The position numbers and the translations under genes were made by a program. Positions 54,501 to 64,000 of a stretch of 64,000 bases of DNA are shown here, one piece after another (within the stretch, counting starts at the first letter, position 1; every line of letters starts with the position of its first letter). This stretch comes from Cavia porcellus (lineage: Eukaryota; Chordata; Mammalia; Rodentia; Caviidae), in NCBI RefSeq assembly GCF_034190915.1, contig NW_026947514.1:7332201-7396200 (forward strand), written 5' to 3'. Under the pieces are notes generated by a model that was given only the letters and a program-made list of their open reading frames with translations, had not been told where the DNA came from and did not search any database.

Positions 54501-55164
54501 CTAAAGCCAACATCGCAGGGCCCCAGCCACGCCCCTTTCCACGATGGCGACATGACACCTGTTGGCCACATCCTGCCCTTCTGATCGCCTTTGGAGTCTG
54601 CACGGCCAAGATGATGTTCACCCACTCCCAGTACCTACCCGATGCTGTTTTTTTCTGTGTAAATTCCCTCTTTCTGCCACTTGATAAAACAGAACACAGT
54701 TGTTTTTTCCTGGAAAGGACAGCTATTTCATCAGCATTACCAAGCGCCTTCAAGAGAACTCAACCTGTAGCCAGAGCTGAAGGTTATTTCACATTAAGTC
54801 ACCATGACGGGTAATATTATTCATTACTTTTTTTTATTCCCAGCAATATGTTTTCTATCAGTGTGTGACTTTTGTTACTTTTTTTTTTTAACATGAATGA
54901 ATCTCTCTTTACCATAATACTGCACAAGCAGGCAACACACATGCTGAACTCCAGCACGTCTGTGGCTCATTTGCATTAACTCTCCCCGGGGCCTGTCCCA
55001 GGCTTGCCAGCTCTCCCTGATTCATGCAGAGGAGAGTCTCAGGCCCCCCAGGGCAGGGTGGTGCTGTGGGTACCCCAAGCTTCTGGACATTCGGGTCGGG
55101 GTGCAGAAGAGCTTGGTGACTCTCTCACCTCCTGCTCTGCTGTGAACACGACAGGAGCGTCCCA
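54501..55164. other. unique non-coding sequence, partly AT-rich
   Basis: 54790-54980 is T-rich (runs at 54829 and 54880) and repeat-poor and could be a small conserved element. No gene recognised. Confidence 0.4.
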
Positions 55165-55495
55165 GGCCTCATCTGGGGAAGCCTGGTAAGAAGTGATAGG
55201 GTCATGGGGGTCTCGCCCTCAGAAGGGACCAGTGTCATCCTCCTAGGGCCCTGAGTTAGTTCCCCACGAGCCAGCTGTTAGAAGCTGTTGCATCTGCTTC
55301 TCCCCCTTCCAGCTTCCTGTCTACCCTTGTGACCTCTTCCTCCTGAATGTGTGACCACCATAGTGGTGCCCCCTGCCCTGAGGTCCTCATCAGGGGTCAC
55401 AAGCTCCTGGACTTTACGGCTCCGGAACTGTAAGCTAAATAAAATGCTTTCCATTACCTTGATGCAGACACTTTGTTATAGCCCTGGGAAACGGG
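55165..55495 (+). mobile_element. MaLR/MLT1-type LTR
   Basis: Sense orientation: GTGATAGGGTCATGGGGGTC, TCTGCTTCTCCCCCTTCCAG, CTTCCTGTCTACCC, CTCCTGGACTTTACGGCTCC, GGAACTGTAAGCTAAATAAA (polyA signal) and ACTTTGTTATAGCCCTGGG. The order matches the 3' two thirds of MaLR LTRs. Confidence 0.82.
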
Positions 55496-56299
55496 AGGCT
55501 CCACTCCCTCCAGTGAAACCAAGCTCGTGCCAAGTGGAGCCCCCAGTGGTCACAAGGGTGAGGGACTTCAGAAGTGGGGCCTCGGGTCAGGATGAAGATT
55601 TCCTGTGTGGACCACCTTGGAAGAGCCACGAGCCCCTGTGGGTCTGGATGCCCACCCCTGCAGAGCAGGGGCCGTCCTGGGAGGGGTGTAAGGGCTGTTT
55701 CTCCTTGTCAGTGTGCTCAGCCATGCTGGGAGGCTGCTCTTCAAGGAAAGTTCCCAGCAGGTGGGCCGCTGGGAAGAAGCTCACAAAATCCTCCCTGTCC
55801 TGTAATGCCTGCTCCCGTGCATCCTCCTCCAGGAAGTCATCTTCTTCTCCTCACACCCATCCAGGCCCCCAAGAGCACCTGACAAGGTCCCCGGCTGGTC
55901 CCCCACAGAAAGCTTGGGGTTAGCCACTGGAAGTGGGTCTGTGGTCCCACACCTGAGCTGGTCCTCTATTTGTCTCCCAGATCCCAGAGCCTAATGTCTG
56001 CTTGGTGCCTAGAAAATGCTAGCTGGCTTGACTGAGAGACCAGGAAGCAGCCACAGCGCTGGCACTAAACAACAGGACACTCCATAGCTTCAGCCTCTAA
56101 CAGCAGAGCTGACGGTGGGGCTCTGAGCTGCTGCAGCCGTCTCTAGTTGCAGGTCTGTGAAGGACTGCTTTAGAGGAAGTCGAGGCTCATCGAGGGGCTG
56201 GTCACGGCAGCAGGATGGCAAGGTTAATTTATGTCATATCCCCATCAGCCTCAGAAATTAGCCATCGTCCAGAAGGCATGGGGCAATTTATAAAAAGCT
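55496..56299. other. unique non-coding sequence
   Basis: No gene supported. The 190-codon + frame (55351-55923) begins inside the LTR and its C-terminal half is Ser/Pro-rich low-complexity sequence, without a domain. Confidence 0.42.
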
Positions 56300-56722
56300 C
56301 AGAAACAGAAAGGAAATTGGTTTAGTATCCAGAATGTGTAAGAAATTCCTGCAAAATGTTATCCATTTTGTAAGAGAAGAAAGTAAGAGAGAAAGAGACC
56401 AAAACTAATAGAAAAATGGACAAAAGTAAAAAACAAGCAATTTACAGAGGAAGAAAATAAAACGCCTGACAAGTATAAGCTGAGATGCCCACCTGTATGA
56501 GCAAATGATACTCAAGACAAAAATCACTTTGCCTCTAGGAGGCCGGCAAAAATTAGAAAGTGGAGTTAGGTCAAGTGTTGGTGACACTGTGAGACACAGC
56601 ACCACTTCATCACACAAGATGCCCAGCAATTTCATTTCTGGGCTTAGAGCCCAAAGAAACTCACACACTGCTGGAAGGGAACACATGGGGGCCATCGGGC
56701 AGAATGACCACACTTCAAGCAG
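56300..56722 (+). mobile_element. L1M ORF2 end / 3' UTR remnant
   Basis: Sense L1 words in order: GGTTTAGTATCCAGAATGTG, ACTAATAGAAAAATGGACAA, GCAATTTACAGAGGAAG, GCCGGCAAAAATTAGAAAGT, CAAGTGTTGGTGACACTGTG, CACACACTGCTGGAAGGG. Diverged, without frame. The antisense 174-codon frame across it is a shadow. Confidence 0.78.
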
Positions 56723-57379
56723 ATCAAGGCTCATCCCGTGTAAGAGGCACAGTGTTTCACACGTGTCCAGGAAAGCCGGGAAAACACTGCCTTCCCTTCT
56801 TTGATTGAACCTGACAAAACGCTTTCTTCTCACACAGAAATTTATACTCACTGAAAGGGTTCTTTTGACTTTGTGTGGCTCTTTCTGGGCGCACAGGTAG
56901 GAGAAAGCGCGGGTGGAAAAGGTAAACACATCCTCGGTGCTCCTGCAGCTCCTGCACCACCTTCTGCCTCTGCGTGGTCAGCATCATGTGTCCACACAGC
57001 AGTGTCCACCAGGACATGAGTCACAGGGCCTTTCCTGTGCAGCCCCCGACACCCTCCTGAGCTACAGTTCCCCGTGCTCCAGTTCCATCCGGGGTACAGA
57101 TGGTGCCTCTATGGGGGCCAGTGGTGGCAGTGTGTCACAGCTGTGAGTGCGAGCCCAAAGGGTCACCCAGCCTGAGCAATGGCCTTTGTGGACTTGCTGG
57201 GCACCTGGGACTGGTGGGGGAAACGAGCAGCACCCAGAGTGTTGGAGGAGGCACAGGCACCACTGTCCAGTAACCCAAGGCACACCGCCTGGGGGGCAGG
57301 AGGGGAAGAGCGGAGTGGGGAGTCAGTGGACTAAAGAACACCAATGAGGAGCTGGGAGGCTTAAAAGTACCACGAGGTT
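56723..57379. other. unique non-coding sequence
   Basis: No gene or repeat family recognised. Confidence 0.4.
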
Positions 57380-57470
57380 GGGGCTGGGGATTTAGCTCAG
57401 TGGCTTACGTGCTTGCCTGGCAAGCGGGAGGTCATGAGTTCAATCCCCGGCACCAAAAAAAAAAAAAAAA
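57380..57470 (+). repeat. ID SINE, young copy
   Basis: GGGGCTGGGGATTTAGCTCA at the start (with pol III A-box-like TTAGCTCAGTGG), a CTTGCCTGGCAAGCGGGAGG middle, GAGTTCAATCCCCGGCACC (B-box region) and an uninterrupted A-tail of about 16. It is close to the copy at 59430, so both are probably recent. No clear target duplication was seen. Confidence 0.96.
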
Positions 57471-57589
57471 GGACTGTGAGGTCACGTGATAAACCTCCTC
57501 TCTCTGCCATCTGTGTTCAAGATGGGAAACCAGGGCTCTGAACGTGACAGGGGGACCAGGTCCAGGAGAAAACACTCACTGCTGAGGAC

Positions 57590-57770
57590 GTACTGTGTGT
57601 CTGCCCATCATTTAGCCTCACAACAGTTTTCCAGAGCAGACTGAGGAATGGCATAGGTGCCCTCACTTTACAGAAGCAGAAACTGAGGCTCAGAGTGAAG
57701 AACTCTGGTTTGGGGACACATGGCTCACGGGACCAAGCTGAGATCTGAGCCTCGGTGTGGGGCTCCATAA
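57590..57770 (-). repeat. MIR SINE (antisense)
   Basis: CCTCACTTTACAGAAGCAGA, AACTGAGGCTCAGAGTGAAG and a degraded continuation to CTGAGATCTGAGCCTCGGTG follow the antisense MIR order over most of its length. Confidence 0.82.
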
Positions 57771-58296
57771 CTCATAGTCGCTGCATGATTGACTTTTTCA
57801 CTGCAGGGCCAGGTGAGGTTCACGTCAGAAAGGAAGGCAAGGAACCCACCGTGGGGTCTGCGACAAGCAGAGAGGATTTGCACTCGGTGCGGGAGGTGCG
57901 GCTGTCTGCTGCAGGGGAGAGGGGAATCCCATCCCGCAGCCCTGAAGGTTCTACCCGCTGGGCCAACATGCGGCCCAGGAAGCTGCAGCTGCAGGGCGAG
58001 CCTAAAGGACAGGCCCTCATGGGCATCTCTGCCACGCCCCACTCCGCTCGACCTCCAGGCAAGGCAGAGAACTTCTGTCTCCTGGACCCCGATCTATTTG
58101 TCCCCTGCCGCACTTCTGAGCTGAGTGTACAGGAAGAGGACGGAGGCCCGGAGGGCGGCTCCAACGCGGTGCAGCTAGGGTTAAATTCTGGGCTCCCAGG
58201 CAGTCAGGGAAGCAGCTCAGAAGAAGCAGGAAGAGCAAGATCAGCATCCTGGCAAAGCGGAAAGAACATTTATGAAGAGTGAACAACAAACATAAA
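57771..58296. other. unique non-coding sequence
   Basis: No gene supported. The 175-codon + frame (57755-58282) starts within the MIR and overlaps a 111-codon + frame in another phase and antisense frames of 105-114 codons. It is hydrophilic without a domain. Confidence 0.4.
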
Positions 58297-59414
58297 AATA
58301 AGACAAGCCTGCGTGCTCTCACCTCTGCTAATCTTCCCTAATTAGACAAGAGAAAAAAATAAAAGGCCTCCAAACGGAGAGGAGGAAGGGAAATGGTCGC
58401 TGCGTGCAGATGACATGATCTCATGCACAGCAGACCCCTAGACACCCCACTTAAAAGCTGTTCGAACTGATAAATGAATTCAGTAAAATAACAGGGTGCA
58501 ATGATCAGTAACATTTTTACACACCGACAGTGAACTATCTGCAAAAGGAATCAAGAAAACAGGCACATATGCGATAGCTACCAAACGATTAAATCTTCAG
58601 AAGTAAATTTCACCAAATAAGTAAAAAACCTATATATACACCGACAACTATAAAACGCTGTGAGGGAAACTGAAGACTTAAATAGATGGAAAGATATCCC
58701 ATGCTCATAGATCAGAAGAATCAATATTGTTAAAATGTCCATAGTATCTGAGGCAATCTGCAAACCTTATCAAAATTCCAGTGTTGTTTTTGTAGAAATG
58801 AAAAGGTAATTCTAAAATTCATACTGAACCACAGAAACATATGATGAGCAAAAAGGAGGTATTGCTCTATTTGATGTCAAACTATACTACAAAGCTACAG
58901 TAATTTACACAGTATGATAGTGAACAAAATCTATCAACCAATGGGACAGAACAGAGGGCCCAGAGGTGAGCTTCTGTTCATAAAATCAATTCCTTTTTGA
59001 CAAAGGTATCGATAATATTCAATGGGTAAATGATAATCTCGATATTCACATGAAGAGGAATGAACTTGGATCTTTGTCTCAAACCATATGCAAAGTCAAT
59101 TCAAAATAGATTAAAGACTTAAACATGAGGCCAGAAAATGTAAATCTATTAGAAGAAGCTATCAGGGAGAACTATACGATATTGGTCTCAGTGATGAGAT
59201 TTCCTCAAAAAATAGGTGGCGATAGCAATAATAGACAAATTGGGTTATATCAAATTGAAAAGCTTCTGCACAGAAAAGAATTATCAGCGTGCAGAGACAA
59301 CCTCTGTGCTGGAAGAAGATATTTGCACATCATGCTTTAAAATTGAGCAGGAGTTAATATCCAAAATATGTAAAGTGTTTGAGCAACTCAGGAGCCAAAT
59401 GGTCCAATTTTTTA

Positions 59415-59572
59415 AAAGGTAGAGTCCTGGGGGCTGGGGATTTAGCTCAGTGGCATAAGTGCCTGCCTTGCAAGCAGGCAGTCATGAGTTCAATCCCCGG
59501 TACCAATAAAAAGGAAAAACAAAAAAATTTTAAAAAATGAACCAAAGGGGTGGGGGGAAAGGCAGAGTCCTG
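59415..59572 (+). repeat. ID SINE with 15-bp target duplication, inserted in L1
   Basis: The ID body (from 59430) starts GGGGCTGGGGATTTAGCTCA, has a GTTCAATCCCCGGTACC B-box region and an A-rich tail to about 59557. It is flanked by AAAGGTAGAGTCCTG (59415-59429) and AAAGGCAGAGTCCTG (59558-59572), direct repeats that differ at one base. The L1 sequence resumes after the right repeat (AGCAGACATTTCTC). Confidence 0.95.
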
Positions 59573-60116
59573 AGCAGACATTTCTCATAGAAAACATACA
59601 AATGGCCGTTTTTGTCAGACATATGACAAAAAAGATCACTGACCATTAAAGAAATGTAAACTAACCCTACACTGAGATACCGGCCCACACCTGTAGGAGG
59701 GGCTGTTGGAAAAAGGGAAGGGAGGAATGTAAAAGCTAAAAATAGACTCAACATACAATCCAGCAATCTCATTTCTGGGTTTTTACTCAAAAGATTTTAA
59801 ATCAGTTTGTTGAAGAGACATCTATACTCCAGTATTCACTGTAAAATTATTCACAATAGCCAAGTTGTGGGAGCAATCTATGACAATCCCTGTATGACCA
59901 AGCAAAGAAAATGCAACACACTGACACAGTGGAATACTACTCAGCCATAAAAGGGAATGAAATAATCCTCACCTTGGAGAAATGATACCGGTCTGAGATG
60001 ACAAATGTGTTTAACCTGATTCAAACATTACACAACATGTCCATCAATGCTATCTCATAAGTATGATTTTTGTTTCTACATGTTGGTTTAAAAATAAATT
60101 TAATTTTTTAAAAAAT

Positions 60117-60240
60117 GTAAACGCAGCACTTTGGGAGGCTGAGGCAGGAGGATCATTGCAAGTTCGAGATCAGCCTGGGCTACAAAGTGAGTTCAAGTCC
60201 AGCCTGAACTGCACAGCAAGACTCTGTCTCCAAAAAACAA
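60117..60240 (+). repeat. B1 SINE, 5'-truncated, inserted in L1
   Basis: CACTTTGGGAGGCTGAGGCA, GGAGGATCATTGCAAGTTCG, AGATCAGCCTGGGCTACAAA and GACTCTGTCTCCAAAAAAC. The first ~30 bp of B1 are missing. Possible weak target duplication AAATGTAAA / AAATGCAAA. L1 3' UTR continues on the right. Confidence 0.93.
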
Positions 60241-60705
60241 GTAAATGCAAAAGAACAAAGATGTTTTGTCATTTGCAACAGCATGGATGGAGAGAGAATA
60301 TTTACTAAGTAAAACAAACCAGGTGCAGAAGGACAAATGCTATTTGTCACCAAGAGTAGACCTTGTGGAAGCAGAAGGTGGCGGGGTGGTTACAGAGGCT
60401 GGGGCAGGTGGCAGTGGCCGAAAGGGCACAGTGATCAAGGACACAGACTCCAAGTTATACTGGAAAATACATGGTTTATTTTTTGACATCTATAGTGGCC
60501 AATGTCATTGTAACAGTGTCACGCACCTTGAAATCGCTGAGGACAAGCATCGGTGTCCGTATTACAAAGTGTTCCGCAAGTGAGGTGACGCCTGGGTTAG
60601 CTGGCTTAATTGTTACGTGTTGCATTCAGAAATCATATACTTTGTGCCCATAAATACGTGACTACAAATTATCAATTTAGAGTAAGAAATAAATATCTTT
60701 CAAAA

Positions 60706-62385
60706 CCAGCAGTAACTTATGTAGCTTCTAACTCTGTGGTTGCAGTGTGGGCTGACCCCGTCCCACCCCACCCCGCCCCACTCCCCCACGTGCTTCTCTG
60801 CTGACCGTGTGTGTCCGCTCAGCCAGGGGCTGGCAGGCGGTCGGTGGTCCCACTCCCAGGCCAGCTAGCTGTGTAGCAGACGCTGGGTGACAGGGGCACC
60901 TTAGTGTGGGTTGCTCATCTCCCAGCAAGCCATTTCGGGCATGTCCACACAATGCCAGCGACACTGCTCCCTGAGCAGAAAGACCAAGCAAACCCCATGG
61001 TACTGTCACCTCCCATGCTTCTGGAGAGGCGTCATGACACACTGTCACCCTGCCGACATCCCATTGGCCAAAACATGTCACATGGCCAAGCCTGTTTCCA
61101 AGGGCAGAGGAAACAGAACGCACTTCTTGATGAGAGCGAAGAAATTTTCCTCTGCCTTAATTATTTCAGAAAAACTAAAAACATCAAAAGAAAACTCAGG
61201 AAGGCTCTGCCAATGGTCAGATTTGATGGAAGCCCGAAGTCCAGTCATGGGTGAGAATGTCCCCTCTCTTGAGCCCTAAATCCCCAGTACTCCAAGACTG
61301 CAACCAGGTATCCCGAGGGGCGGAGGACTAATGCTAAGAACAGGATACTGCTGTCTCAAACGTCCGTCTGCAGGTGGCCTCCCCAGCTCCACCCCCACAG
61401 TTCCGTGGGGAAAAGCCTGGTCTCAGTTATCTCCTTCCCAACAACCGGCCCTCCGCAGTCCGCCTTCCCGCACCTTCTCCCAGCTCAGGACGGGCAGGGG
61501 GTGTTTCCCCTCCGGCTATGCATTAGCCACCGCTGTCAGAAGCACGCTGTGCCGTGGCTCCCCCTCGGATGACACTCTAAGCTCGAGTGCTAGAAGACAG
61601 GGAAATGCAGCTGATTGAGACTGAAGACGGTTGTGAGCCACTTTCTAATTTTCCACTGTGAGCTCCTTTTTATTCTCCGGCGGTACCCTTTTTGGTAATT
61701 GACTTTCAAATACTACTTGTTACATATCACACTTAGACAGGAGTATATCTGGCAGAATTGAGTTACACAATGGACCCAGAAGTGGATTTCATTAAGGGAA
61801 CCTGTTCTGCAGGTCTGAGGCACCCCACAGTGCCAGCCGCACACCGATGTGACACAGGAGGCCCTGCGACACGTACACTGTGACCAGCGTGCAGAAATCG
61901 CGGTGCAGCTGTGCGCTGCTCCACAGCTAGGCACAGGCTCGCGGAAGGAGTTCCCAGAGCTGTTTTCTCCTTTAGCATGACCCTGTGAGTTTAGAGGGAT
62001 GCGTGTCAGTGAGGACACGGAAGGCCATCCAATCTGGGCCATTCATTTACAAAATGCATCATGAGGGCACATCTCCTACGGAGAGGCTTCGGAACTGCAG
62101 TGTGCAAGGCAAAGCTGGCCTGGAAGACCTCAGGGCGGGGCATAGCAGCAAACAGTGACCATGCTGTGGGAGGGTCTACCCAGTAGAGGCTCACACCACG
62201 CAACAGAGGCAGAGGACAGAACTCTCGGTGGGGACAGAGGAGATGAAGCTAAAGTCCCATCTTAAGGGAGGCCTAGAGCTCAGCCTGCCTGACAGTGTGG
62301 AGACACCCCAGGATTTGACCTTGGCGGAGGGCAAGCAGGAGGCTGCTGACTATGGCAGTCAACCTGTTATGAGATTTATCACACC
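60706..62385. other. unique non-coding sequence
   Basis: No gene supported. A CCCCACCCC-type C-rich run lies at 60755-60790. Frames of 116-131 codons on both strands lack domains. Confidence 0.4.
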
Positions 62386-62450
62386 AGGGGCGGACCCCTG
62401 TAATCCCAGCACTCAGAAGGCGGAGGCAGGAAGATCCTTTGAGTTTGGCA
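62386..62450 (+). repeat. B1 SINE fragment
   Basis: GGGGCGGACCCCTGTAATCC, CAGCACTCAGAAGGCGGAGG and AGGAAGATCCTTTGAGTTTG are the left part of a B1; the remainder is missing. Confidence 0.85.
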
Positions 62451-63129
62451 TTTTCTACTCAGGTTTGCAAAATCCATGTCAATAAAGGGGTGTGCTGGGT
62501 GCCCATCTCTAGGCCTCTGTGCATTCTAGATTCTTGGAAGACTCCCCCTTCCACCCGCCACGTGAGACCGGCGTGCCAATCCCCAGCTCAGAAACACCTC
62601 GCCTAGGGCAGGAAGGCAGCTCTGTGATGCCCACCCCGGCTCTCAGAGTTACATGCTGTCAGACTGCTGGAGACAAAACCCCAGGGTCACACAGGCCAGG
62701 GAGCAAAGTCCTGGCATTTCTGGGCTGGGAACTGCAGATTGAGGTGCGGTAAGGTCCAGCTCTAGGGCTCCTGCTCCTGAGGGCAACCAGGGCACCTGAC
62801 TGCCCTGCTTTCTACGGGAGCTGGTGACAACAGTGACACTGTCACTCACTAAGAAAAGTCACTTCCTAAAATACCACACGCTGCAGGTAAACGGAAGAAA
62901 GGTCAGAATGATGTGAGTAGGCACAATATAAATCGCCTTATACATAAAAATTGCCTAATTACTGGGGTGACGGAGAAGAGTGCGTGACAGTCCTCTGAGC
63001 CACCACACCTCAGCACGGGGTAGGATGGGGGGCCAATCTCAGTGCAGCCAAGGCCCTCAGATCTCAGGCCTGCTCCAGCAGCAGAGAAATTGCCAACATT
63101 CTGTGCGCCCCCAACCTCGCCGTATGATC
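62451..63129. other. unique non-coding sequence
   Basis: No gene or repeat family recognised with confidence. Confidence 0.4.
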
Positions 63130-63420
63130 AGGTATAAAACAAGCTCTAGAAAAACAGCATGAAAACGTCGTATTGTATTTGAATCTTTGTATTCATTTCA
63201 TACATAAGTAATGTGACTAATCATTGATTTTTTTTAAACTTCTGCCCTCGAATTTTCATTACGAAGATTCAAAAGGTATAAATTTCACCCGTTAGGCTCG
63301 GAAGCGTACACAGTATATTACTTGGATGAATTACATGTTGTTGATTTCTGTCTGTTCAGCCAGATTTTGAAATGACATGGGTACCACGCCATCCATCCTC
63401 TCTCTCAGTGAGTACTTAGC
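63130..63420. promoter_or_regulatory. candidate conserved non-coding element, AT-rich
   Basis: About 0.3 kb of AT-rich DNA with no recognisable repeat, including GTGACTAATCATTGATTTT, TCATTACGAAG and GGATGAATTACATG, words that fit homeodomain binding. No open frame. Inferred from composition only. Confidence 0.38.
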
Positions 63421-63634
63421 ACCTCAGCTCTGCACCCCCAACTCTGCAAATATGGGTTTCAAAGACAAAATTCATTTGGAAGAGATATAATTCTTCTTTA
63501 AAAATGACTGAAATCCATTGTTCCAACCCCCTCAAAAGATCATTTGTTGAGTGTTCTTTATGTTCCAGAACAAGACAGAAAGACAGCGTGCACCAGTATG
63601 TCTAAGAGCTTGTTGAAAACATAACACATAGCTT

Positions 63635-63808
63635 TGTTTTGGTTCTGTGTTTTGTACCGGGAATGAACCCAGGGCTACATCCCAGCATTTTATTTACTTA
63701 TTTATTGTCGAGATGAGGTCCCGCTAAGTCACTAAGTCGCCCTGGCTGGGCTTCAATGTCTGACCCTGCATGCTGTGATCACCAATATGTGGCACCACGC
63801 CCAGCTGA
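63635..63808 (-). repeat. B1-ID dimeric SINE (antisense)
   Basis: In reverse order on +: ID half (GTACCGGGAATGAACCCAGG, GCTACATCCCAGCA), a TTTATTTA linker at 63690-63706, then the B1 half (GATGAGGTCCCGCTAAGTCA, GCCCTGGCTGGGCTTCAATG, GCACCACGCCCAGC). The reversed order shows the fused unit is a real composite and not chance adjacency. Confidence 0.93.
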
Positions 63809-64000
63809 GAAAGTTTTCAAGTCACTCTTGGAAAGCACAAAACAGGAAGCAAGTGGGAGTGACCTCTAGGCCACAGTGATGGGATTGGGAGTGGAGGAAA
63901 CCGCCAGACTTACGGAGTTAACAGGATTTAGGGAAGCGGGTGAGGAGAGGAGGCTGTGGGCAGAGAAAGACCTGGCATCCGGAGGGCAGGCGCGGTTCCA
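63809..64000. other. unique non-coding sequence
   Basis: No gene or repeat recognised. Confidence 0.4.

Larger units (their letters stand above)
58297..60705 (+). mobile_element. 5'-truncated L1 (ORF2 end plus 3' UTR), degraded
   Basis: Sense L1 beginning in the reverse-transcriptase part of ORF2. The FADD-type motif region reads as ...Ala-Asp-Asp-Met-Ile near 58405, with the preceding Phe lost. GATGGAAAGATATCCCATGC, a GAATACTACTCAGCCATAAA block and CAGCATGGATGGAGAG then follow. The 3' UTR continues past 60440 (GACATCTATAGTGGCC, AAGTGAGGTGACG, a GTAAGAAATAAATA end near 60690). Many stops and frameshifts; not capable of retrotransposition. It is interrupted by an ID SINE (59430-59557) and a B1 (60117-60240). 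Confidence 0.9.

Noticed and set aside
55351..55923. 190-codon open frame on +
   Set aside because: Begins within a MaLR/MLT1 LTR and ends in Ser/Pro low-complexity sequence; no domain.
57380..57470. tRNA-Ala gene
   Set aside because: The A and B boxes are those of an ID SINE; there is no tRNA cloverleaf 3' half and it ends in an A-tail.
57755..58282. 175-codon open frame on +
   Set aside because: Starts in a MIR and overlaps other frames on both strands; hydrophilic without motifs.
59125..59422. Short + frames resembling L1 ORF2 product
   Set aside because: They are pieces of a degraded, truncated L1 with stops and frameshifts; not a gene.

Overview
This window looks like nuclear DNA of a non-murid rodent, most probably of the squirrel-related lineage. 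The evidence is its retroposons. There are many B1 (7SL-derived) SINEs, free ID elements (tRNA-Ala-derived), and repeated copies of a fused B1-plus-ID dimer joined by an A-rich linker. These sit on a background of old mammalian repeats (MIR, L2, L1M, MLT1/MaLR, MER5). Base composition is mosaic: mostly GC-rich, with a few AT-rich, repeat-poor islands. The lineage call rests on recognising repeat families by eye and was not checked against a database.

I find no protein-coding exon, tRNA, rRNA or recognisable ncRNA gene. All open frames are short, lack family motifs, or fall inside repeats. The longest (279 and 266 codons, about 6.9-8.0 kb) overlap each other in different frames of GC-rich DNA and are treated as probably non-coding. 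The window is best read as intergenic or intronic sequence.

Layout: 0-8.7 kb is mixed unique DNA with MIR/L2 and B1 pieces. At 8.7-10.2 kb there is a B1-ID dimer, a long GAGACA microsatellite and an intact solo LTR of IAP/ERVK type with an exact 6-bp target duplication. At 11.5-18.6 kb lie MaLR/MLT1 LTRs, MIRs, an L1 3' UTR and AT-rich unique DNA. At 19.7-21.5 kb is an L1 copy in head-to-head arrangement, as expected from twin priming. The block at 23.85-24.66 kb is a strong candidate conserved regulatory element. L1 3' ends, B1-ID dimers and LTRs follow at 26-36 kb, with an AT-rich island near 33.0-33.6 kb. A compact CpG-rich patch with an ETS-type site lies at 40.55-40.81 kb. The AT-rich island at 44.0-44.9 kb carries seven TGACA/TGTCA cores within 98 bp. 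From 46 to 57 kb there are L1, MaLR and MLT1 remnants and a perfect 117-bp tandem duplication. At 58.3-60.7 kb is a 5'-truncated L1 interrupted by an ID element (15-bp target duplication) and a B1. The window ends in another AT-rich island and a B1-ID dimer.

No genes act together here. What may be functional is the set of putative cis-regulatory islands (about 12.3-13.6, 23.85-24.66, 33.0-33.6, 40.55-40.81, 44.0-44.9 and 63.1-63.4 kb). Their spacing in otherwise repeat-rich DNA resembles the surroundings of developmental transcription-factor genes. I cannot name the locus from sequence alone, and I found no convincing new biological system.
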